DNA from: Methylomicrobium sp. wino1
Lineage (GTDB): Bacteria; Pseudomonadota; Gammaproteobacteria; Methylococcales; Methylomonadaceae
Length of the DNA stretch: 64,000 nt
NCBI RefSeq assembly: GCF_003932755.1
Contig: NZ_CP024202.1
Span: forward strand, 3,596,001-3,660,000
Direction of reading: 5' to 3'
This document shows positions 58,076 through 64,000 of this stretch, piece by piece. The stretch's first letter is position 1. Every line of letters begins with the position of its first letter. The translations under genes and the position numbers were made by a program. Under the pieces are notes generated by a model that saw only the letters and a program-made list of their open reading frames with translations, had not been told where the DNA came from and did no database searches.

Positions 58076-60325
58076 ATGTCTCGTCGACACCCTCGGGCGG
58101 AAATCATCCGTATCGTATTGACTTATGCGTTGTACGCCGCGTTGTGGATATTCTTTTCCGATAGCTTGCTATCAAGTCTTATTGATGAGCCGGATAACAT
58201 AGCGTTAATTAGCACCATTAAGGGGTGGATCTTCGTTATTGTCACATCGTTGCTGCTGTTTCAATTAATGCACCGCTTGGTGGGCCGGGAAGCCATTGCA
58301 GAAAATACCGAAAAAAATCGTTTCGGCACAGGCGTGCATTGGACGTTATTGGTTGTCGCCGTTTTCTTATTCGTATTTGCTTATAGCCAATATCGATCTT
58401 TCGGCAATCAACCATTGCAATTATCGCCAATACGATCGGCAACGATGCAAGACTCGGCTTGGTTGGGACTTGCCGGTTTAATCTCGATATTTACAATTGG
58501 GACGGGATTCTATCTGTTACGCCAACAGGAACGCTTAGCCGAGTCTCAAGCAATACAACGGGCTCAAGCGGAGCGGTTAAAGGCGCTCGGTTTATTAGCC
58601 GCAATCGCCGAGAGTTCGAACGATGCGATTTTCGCGAAGGATTTGGAAGGTCGTTATACGCTTTTTAATCCCGCTTCGGAGCGTTTTACCGGAAAAAAGG
58701 CCGTCGATGTTCTGGGGCTTGGCGATACGGTGCTTTTTTCACCCGAACAGGCCGAAATGCTTATCGCGAACGATCGGGCTGTATTGGAAGAAGGTCGGGT
58801 CATTACTTACTACGAGGAACTCAATGTTTCGAACGGAAAACGCATATTTCTTGCCACTAAAGGGCCTTTGTTCGATAACGATAGCAATGTTATCGGAATA
58901 TTCGGGATTTCGCGCGACATAAGCGAGCTAAAACAAGCAGAGCAGTCGTTACGAAATAGCGAGGAGCGTTTTCGGGCATTGGTGGAGCAATCGCTAGCCG
59001 GTATTTATATCATTCAGGATAATCGATTTCGCTACATCAACCCCGCTTTTGCATCGATTTTAGGATATCACTCCACTCGGCAAATTATCGATACATTGGC
59101 GGTCGACGATTTAGTCATCCCCGAGCATCGTGAGGAAGTCATGGTTAACATCGCTCGCTTGATCGGTGGAACGGTATCTTCTATCAGTAATTACCGTTTT
59201 ACCGCATTACGCCGCGACGGAAGTCCCGCGTATATCGAGGCGCATGGCAGCGCTTTCGATTATCAAGGCCGACCTGCCGTCATAGGGCTCTTTCTCGATA
59301 TCAGCGCGCGCAAAGCCGCCGAAGACGCGCTTCGTGAAAGCGAGCGGCGCTTTTACGATATCGCCAATGTTTCCGCGGACTGGATTTGGGAAATCGATAC
59401 CGACGGGCGGCTCTTTTATTCGTCGGATGGCGTATTCGAAATGCTCGGCTATGATTCCGAGGATGTACTGGGTAAGACCCCATTCGATTTTATGCCACAG
59501 GAAGAAGCCGACAGGCTACGCGCATGGTTTGTCGATATTAGACGCCAGCGTAAATCGTTTCGTGACGTTGAGAACATAAACCGGCACAAGGATGGACGCT
59601 TACGTTATATCATGACTCACGGCACTCCGATTCTCGATGATGACGGTCAACTGCTCGGTTTTCGAGGTCTCGATCAAGATATCACGGAACGAAAGCAAGC
59701 AGAATTGGCTGTGCGGCAAAGCGAAGCGTTTAAACGTGCGATTCTGGATTCGGTCAATGCCCATATTGCCGTACTGGATAAGCAAGGCATCGTTGTAGCG
59801 GTCAATCAACCGTGGCGACGCTTTGCACAGGAAAACGGACTAAAGCCTGGGGGCGCGTTTAATTCAGTCGATGTCGGGGCAAATTATTTGGATGTTTGTC
59901 AAAGAAGCACCGGCCCATCGTCCGAAGGCGCGATGACGGCAAGAGATGGGATTTTATCGGTTTTGGAAGGTCGTGTTCCAGTGTTTTACTTGGAATATGC
60001 CTGTCATTCGCCGGAAAGGCAGCGGTGGTTTATGATGACTATAACGCCGCTGGATATGGATGAACAAGGCGTGGTCATTGCTCATACCGATATCACCGCT
60101 CGTAAGGCCGTCGAAGAGACGCTCCGCCGGCAAACCGAAGAGCTAGAGGATCGTAATCAGGAATTGGAGCGTTTTAATCGTGCGACGGTTGGACGTGAAC
60201 TCGATATGATTGCTTTAAAGCAGAAAATCAATGAACTTTCCAAGCAGTTAGGGGAAAACCCGCCTTATCCGCTAGCTTTTCTCGATAATTCTCAGCAAGA
60301 TACGCAATACAACGATACCCGGTAA
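58076..60325 (+). CDS. Membrane-bound multi-PAS sensor protein without kinase domain
   Basis: 749 aa. About four hydrophobic helices within residues 9-150 (LTYALYAALWIFFSDSLLSS; WIFVIVTSLLLFQLMHRL; LLVVAVFLFVFAYSQY; GLAGLISIFTIGTGFYLL) are followed by four PAS domains, at about residues 180-290, 295-415, 420-535 and 545-670. These carry PAC motifs such as GISRDISELKQAEQ, FRGLDQDITERKQAE and AHTDITARKAVEE. The C terminus is a coiled coil ending without HisKA/HATPase, GGDEF or EAL. It may pass its signal to the neighbouring kinase or the HD-GYP regulator. The 4-bp gap to the HD-GYP gene argues for joint expression. Confidence 0.85.
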   Translation: MSRRHPRAEIIRIVLTYALYAALWIFFSDSLLSSLIDEPDNIALISTIKGWIFVIVTSLLLFQLMHRLVGREAIAENTEKNRFGTGVHWTLLVVAVFLFVFAYSQYRSFGNQPLQLSPIRSATMQDSAWLGLAGLISIFTIGTGFYLLRQQERLAESQAIQRAQAERLKALGLLAAIAESSNDAIFAKDLEGRYTLFNPASERFTGKKAVDVLGLGDTVLFSPEQAEMLIANDRAVLEEGRVITYYEELNVSNGKRIFLATKGPLFDNDSNVIGIFGISRDISELKQAEQSLRNSEERFRALVEQSLAGIYIIQDNRFRYINPAFASILGYHSTRQIIDTLAVDDLVIPEHREEVMVNIARLIGGTVSSISNYRFTALRRDGSPAYIEAHGSAFDYQGRPAVIGLFLDISARKAAEDALRESERRFYDIANVSADWIWEIDTDGRLFYSSDGVFEMLGYDSEDVLGKTPFDFMPQEEADRLRAWFVDIRRQRKSFRDVENINRHKDGRLRYIMTHGTPILDDDGQLLGFRGLDQDITERKQAELAVRQSEAFKRAILDSVNAHIAVLDKQGIVVAVNQPWRRFAQENGLKPGGAFNSVDVGANYLDVCQRSTGPSSEGAMTARDGILSVLEGRVPVFYLEYACHSPERQRWFMMTITPLDMDEQGVVIAHTDITARKAVEETLRRQTEELEDRNQELERFNRATVGRELDMIALKQKINELSKQLGENPPYPLAFLDNSQQDTQYNDTR

Positions 60326-60795
60326 GGAACGAGTATGAAATAACTTAAGCTTTTGATTCCTTCAGTCTTCTCCTAGAGAGGAGACGTGGGGTATTCATCG
60401 TTCCCGCGCTCAGCGCTCTCCGTCATAGACATCTCTTTGAGATACATTATTGGCCATCCAGCGCGATGGCAAAATCACGCAATCGCTGGAACTCTGTAAG
60501 TTACGCTGTGCGTAACCATGGCGACACCGCCAATATTAACCCAAGCCATTATTGTTTGACCTGGGTAGGGATTCGGTGCCAAGGTACGCGTAGCGTAGCG
60601 TACCCTACAATTTATGTATAACGATGAGGGTAGTGCGTGGTAACCATGCGAAATGTATATCTATGGCCGTGTCGGCAAGAACGCCCGATCGCATAGCCTA
60701 CGCCATGCTTTAACGACTCAGTTTAGATTAAGCCCCAGGATCTATTGAAATATGTTAAACACAATCCATTCTTTAAGCCTTGATTCGGTGGCATT
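60326..60795. repeat. Intergenic repeats between sensor genes
   Basis: Starts with a GGAACGAGTATGAAATAACTT repeat member at 60324-60362, then TCTCCTAGAGAGGAGA palindrome and a REP-like TTCCCGCGCTCAGCGC block. GGTACGCGTAGCGTAGCGTACC near 60582 is palindromic. No gene is supported. Confidence 0.55.
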
Positions 60796-62415
60796 ATGAT
60801 CGACGAACTGAGCCAATTTCTTTCGACAAAAGGCTTGCTTCCTCACGGTTATTGTCTGAGTTGGTCGCCGCCCTTGGTGATGACTTATGTCGTTAGCGAA
60901 ACATTGATTTTTCTCGCTTATTTTTCCATGCCGGCCGCGTTGTCTTATTTCGCGAGACGACGCAAGGACTTTCCTTATCAATGGGTGCTGTGGATGTTCG
61001 CCACGTTTATCATGGCTTGCGGACTGACTCATTTGTTGGGGGCAGTCTTACTTTGGCAACCTTGGTATGGCTTGGATGTTATTTTCAAGTCCGCTACCGC
61101 GCTGATTTCGATTGGCGCCGCCGTGTCGCTCTGGTATGTGCTTCCCGACGCGCTTAGATTACCCAGTCCCGCGCAATTGCGCCGAGTGAATGAACAATTA
61201 CAAACTGAAATCATCGAACGTAGAAGAATTGAGGAAGAGTTGAGGCAAGCTAAGTCTGAAATCGAACTAAGTTTGCACAAGGAACGCATACTCCGTGCGG
61301 CTATTGTCGAATTTTCCGATGATGCGATTATTGGCGGCAGTGCCGATGGAATCATGACGGATTGGAACAGAGCCGCTGAGGTTATGTTTGGCTATAACTC
61401 AGAGGAAGCTCTAGGGCAATCGTTGCTCTCGCTGATGGCGCCCGCACAGCGCGATCCAGAGCAGGCGCTAATCGAAGCTGTCGGTAGGGGACAATCGGTC
61501 AGGCAGCACGAATTACAGTGTTTACATAAGAATGGTAATTTGTTCGATGTGGCGATGACGCTTTCACCTATTTTCGATAAAGAGAAAAAAGTGGTGGCTT
61601 TATCAACGATTGCTCGGGATATAACCGAACGGAAGCGTAACGAGCTGGAGATAATCAGACTTAATGCCGATTTAGAACGACGCGTAAAGGAACGAACCGC
61701 TGAACTGACCTTGGCGAACCGAGAGTTAGATAGCTTCGCTTATGCGGTCTCTCATGATTTACGGGCTCCGATCCGAGCATTGAATGGATTTAGTTGGGCC
61801 TTGATCGAAGACTATGCGGACGAACTGCAAGACCAAGCAAAAGAATACTTGCAACAGATCGGTGTTGCGACCTGCCGCATGAATGATTTGATCGACGGTT
61901 TATTATCGCTATCGCGAAATACACGCGGCGAGTTAAGCCGCGATCGGGTTGATATTTCTTCGCTGGCAATTCGTATGCTCGCTGAATTGTCCGATAGTAA
62001 TCCCGGCCGTCATGTCGATGTGCGGGTCGAACAGGGCCTGAGTGCCTGTTGCGATAAGCGCATGATCGAGTCGGTCATGTTTAATTTGCTCGAAAATGCT
62101 TGGAAATATACGGCCAAACAAAATACGCCGAGCATTCGAGTGTTTGCTCGAGATCGAGACGGCGTTCGCTATTTTTGTGTGGCCGACAATGGGGCCGGCT
62201 TCACTATGGCAAATACCGAACGTTTATTTCAACCTTTCCAACGGCTGCATCATCAAGACGAATTTCCCGGTATCGGCATTGGTTTGGCTACCGTTAAACG
62301 CATCATCAATCGGCACGGCGGCGTGATCGAAGCCGATAGCGAACCGGATAAAGGAGCCGAATTTTGTTTTTCATTGCCTGAAATAGCGATCGAAGGAAAC
62401 AAGTTATCACGATGA
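60796..62415 (+). CDS. PAS histidine kinase with ethylene-receptor-type membrane domain
   Basis: 539 aa. Residues 26-125 form three helices that align without gaps to the ethylene-binding domain of plant ETR1: LAYFSMPAALSYFARRR, FPYQWVLWMFATFIMACGLTHLL. The copper ligands Cys65/His69 of ETR1 correspond to Cys75/His79, and Tyr32 to Tyr42. ETR1 Asp25 is Glu35 here. Next come a coiled coil, one PAS domain (about 175-290), and a kinase core with phosphoacceptor His320 (YAVSHDLRAPIRAL), N box (NLLENAWKYT), G1 (VADNGAGF) and G2 (GIGIGLATVKRI), of the bacteriophytochrome-like HisKA type. Its stop overlaps the start of the next receiver gene (ATGA), suggesting a cognate pair. Confidence 0.88.
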   Translation: MIDELSQFLSTKGLLPHGYCLSWSPPLVMTYVVSETLIFLAYFSMPAALSYFARRRKDFPYQWVLWMFATFIMACGLTHLLGAVLLWQPWYGLDVIFKSATALISIGAAVSLWYVLPDALRLPSPAQLRRVNEQLQTEIIERRRIEEELRQAKSEIELSLHKERILRAAIVEFSDDAIIGGSADGIMTDWNRAAEVMFGYNSEEALGQSLLSLMAPAQRDPEQALIEAVGRGQSVRQHELQCLHKNGNLFDVAMTLSPIFDKEKKVVALSTIARDITERKRNELEIIRLNADLERRVKERTAELTLANRELDSFAYAVSHDLRAPIRALNGFSWALIEDYADELQDQAKEYLQQIGVATCRMNDLIDGLLSLSRNTRGELSRDRVDISSLAIRMLAELSDSNPGRHVDVRVEQGLSACCDKRMIESVMFNLLENAWKYTAKQNTPSIRVFARDRDGVRYFCVADNGAGFTMANTERLFQPFQRLHHQDEFPGIGIGLATVKRIINRHGGVIEADSEPDKGAEFCFSLPEIAIEGNKLSR

Positions 62416-64000
62416 ATGAGGTACAAAAAATTCTTGTCATCGAGGACAATGCGGCGGATTTTTTATTGTTGGAACGCTATTTACGAAGGCATGGACTTGC
62501 GTCCGTGTGTTTTTGCGTAAGTTCCAATGCGGAGTTGCGACGGGCTTTGCAAAACGAATGGGATGTGGTGCTCTCCGATTATAATGTGCCCGGCATGAAT
62601 TTTCGTTCGACCCTACAATCTATCAAAGCGCACCGGGACGACTTGCCGGTTATTTTAGTGACGAGTGCGATCGGCGAAGAAGCCGCTGTGGATTTGTTAT
62701 GGCAAGGCGTTAGCGATTTCGTGCTCAAAGACAATCTTGCCCGCTTGCCTTCGACCATCCATCGTGCATTGAATGAAGTCAGAGAGCATCGGGCTTTGCA
62801 ACAAGCCGAAGCCGCACTGAAACAAAGCCAGGCGAAAACTCTCGAAGAACAGCGTCAAGCACGTTTGGCGGCGTTAAACTTAATGGAGGACGCCATCGCG
62901 GCACAAACGAGAGCCGAGCAGGCGAATGCCGCATTGTTGGAGTCGGAAGCCAAGTTTCGTTTATTGGCCGAGAATTCTTCGGATTGTATTTTTTGGCTCG
63001 ATCTTGAGGATCAATTTAAATATATATCACCGGCGTGTGTGCAAATAACAGGTTACCCCCCTGATGCCTTTTTAGAGAATTCGAAGCTCATGGATGACCT
63101 TGTGCATGAAGAGGACCGGGACAGATATCGACACTTTCTGGTGAGCGATAGCGAAAACAAAACGGGCTATTTGGAGTTTCGAATCGTGCACAAAGATGGT
63201 GCTATCCGTTGGGTCAGTCATCAGAATAAGGCGATCCATGACGAGAACGGGACTTATCTGGGCAAGCATGGCTGCCAGCGAGACATTACCGCGCAAAAAT
63301 CGATAGAGCAAGACTTGCGCGATAGCGAAGCGCGCTTCCGGGTGGCGGTGGAAAACATTCAGGATGCCTTTATTTTAATGGATGCGGACGACCGGATAGT
63401 TATTTGGAACCCCGGAGCCGAGGCGATATTCGGTTATACGCAAGACGAAGTGGAGGGGAAGTTGCTCCATGCTACGATTGCGCCTTCCCGTTTACATGAC
63501 ACAGCCACAGCCGGATTATCGCATTTCAAACAAACAGGGGATGGGCCGGTTATAGGGCGCACGTTGGAATTGCCTGCCGTTCGCCGAAATGGCGAGGAGT
63601 TTTTGGTCGAACTTTCCCTGTCGGCTGTCGAATTGGACGGGTATTGGCACGCTGCCGGTATTGTCCGCGATATTACCGAGCGCAAACGAACCGAAGAGCA
63701 GTTGCGCAAGCTCGCACAGGCAGTCGAGCAGAGCCCCGAAAGCATTGTGATCGCCAATTTGGATGCCGAGATCGAATATGTCAATCAGGCTTTTTTGGCG
63801 AATACAGGCTATAGCCTTGACGAGGTAATCGGTCGTAATCCTAACATTCTACACTCCGGTAAGACGCCGCCTGAGACGTTTATTCAATTTTGGGATGCCA
63901 TGACTAGCGGTGAAACTTGGAAAGGCGAATTTATCAACCGGCGCAAGGACGGTAGCGAATATATCGAGTTCGCGATCGTTTCGCCGCTGCGTCAACCGGA
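62412..64000 (+). CDS. Receiver-PAS signalling protein, 3' end outside window
   Basis: Open to the window edge (about 529 codons seen). An N-terminal receiver domain (residues 5-125) has phosphoacceptor Asp56 in VVLSDYNVPGMN, acidic Glu11/Asp12 and Lys in FVLKDN. A coiled coil of about 60 residues follows, then PAS domains with PAC motifs GCQRDITAQKSIEQ and AGIVRDITERKRTEE, and a third PAS (YVNQAFLANTGYSLDEVIGR, then NPNILHSGKTPPE). The output domain is beyond 64000; GGDEF/EAL or a kinase is common after this layout. Overlaps the ethylene-receptor-like kinase gene by 4 bp. Confidence 0.88.
   Translation, partial: MNEVQKILVIEDNAADFLLLERYLRRHGLASVCFCVSSNAELRRALQNEWDVVLSDYNVPGMNFRSTLQSIKAHRDDLPVILVTSAIGEEAAVDLLWQGVSDFVLKDNLARLPSTIHRALNEVREHRALQQAEAALKQSQAKTLEEQRQARLAALNLMEDAIAAQTRAEQANAALLESEAKFRLLAENSSDCIFWLDLEDQFKYISPACVQITGYPPDAFLENSKLMDDLVHEEDRDRYRHFLVSDSENKTGYLEFRIVHKDGAIRWVSHQNKAIHDENGTYLGKHGCQRDITAQKSIEQDLRDSEARFRVAVENIQDAFILMDADDRIVIWNPGAEAIFGYTQDEVEGKLLHATIAPSRLHDTATAGLSHFKQTGDGPVIGRTLELPAVRRNGEEFLVELSLSAVELDGYWHAAGIVRDITERKRTEEQLRKLAQAVEQSPESIVIANLDAEIEYVNQAFLANTGYSLDEVIGRNPNILHSGKTPPETFIQFWDAMTSGETWKGEFINRRKDGSEYIEFAIVSPLRQP

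Overview
The window reads as chromosome of a gammaproteobacterium. It carries FabA/FabB unsaturated fatty acid synthesis, Slt70, TtcA, PyrC, AspS, NadA, a complete Na+-translocating NADH:quinone reductase operon, ExoI (SbcB), and tRNA genes with encoded CCA. Medium GC, many dispersed intergenic repeats, two Cus-type efflux operons and an ethylene-receptor-like kinase remind me of Methylococcales methanotrophs (Methylomicrobium/Methylotuvimicrobium/Methylobacter). That placement is inference from memory; no methane-oxidation gene is present.

Layout. 1-9.4 kb: housekeeping genes slt, fabA-fabB, then a tight ttcA / SAM-hydrolase / 5-oxoprolinase unit. 9.4-15.5 kb: tRNA-Ser followed by an accessory zone with a secreted 37-residue-repeat protein, a Tn3-derived inverted-repeat element holding only the transposase C terminus, a DUF1840 gene and DapA-like aldolase, a nested 64-bp miniature element, a C-terminal CusA fragment, a CDF transporter and a frameshifted MerT. 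15.6-29.8 kb: two cusCBA-type operons on the minus strand, each headed by a small exported Cys/His protein, separated by IS remnants. 30-36.4 kb: TauE/SafE permease, DUF502, pyrC, FmdB, aspS, nadA. 36.7-44.5 kb: nqrABCDEF-apbE-nqrM, then a CBS-domain protein. 44.6-51.8 kb: sbcB, a repeat-rich gap, an uncharacterised 528-aa protein, a 1481-bp IS4-family element with perfect 17-bp ends and 11-bp target duplication, and a membrane-anchored hypothetical. 51.8-56.7 kb: tRNA-Gly and tRNA-Cys, plant-type cofactor-independent phosphoglycerate mutase, divergent NAD+ DNA ligase. 56.9-64 kb: signalling cluster with an HD-GYP response regulator, a kinase-less PAS protein, a histidine kinase with an ethylene-receptor-type membrane domain, and a receiver/PAS protein cut by the window end.

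How the genes work together. The Nqr operon includes its own flavinylation (ApbE) and Fe-maturation (NqrM) factors. The Cus operons encode complete inner membrane-periplasm-outer membrane copper/silver exporters; both CusA proteins keep the methionine triad. The signalling cluster suggests ethylene-like or copper-linked sensing feeding phosphotransfer and c-di-GMP hydrolysis.

The most noteworthy items are the ethylene-binding-type kinase, the IS4 transposase whose frame is broken at a CTT-TGA like the RF2 frameshift site, the 64/65-bp palindromic element with TAAA target duplications, and the Tn3 miniature element.
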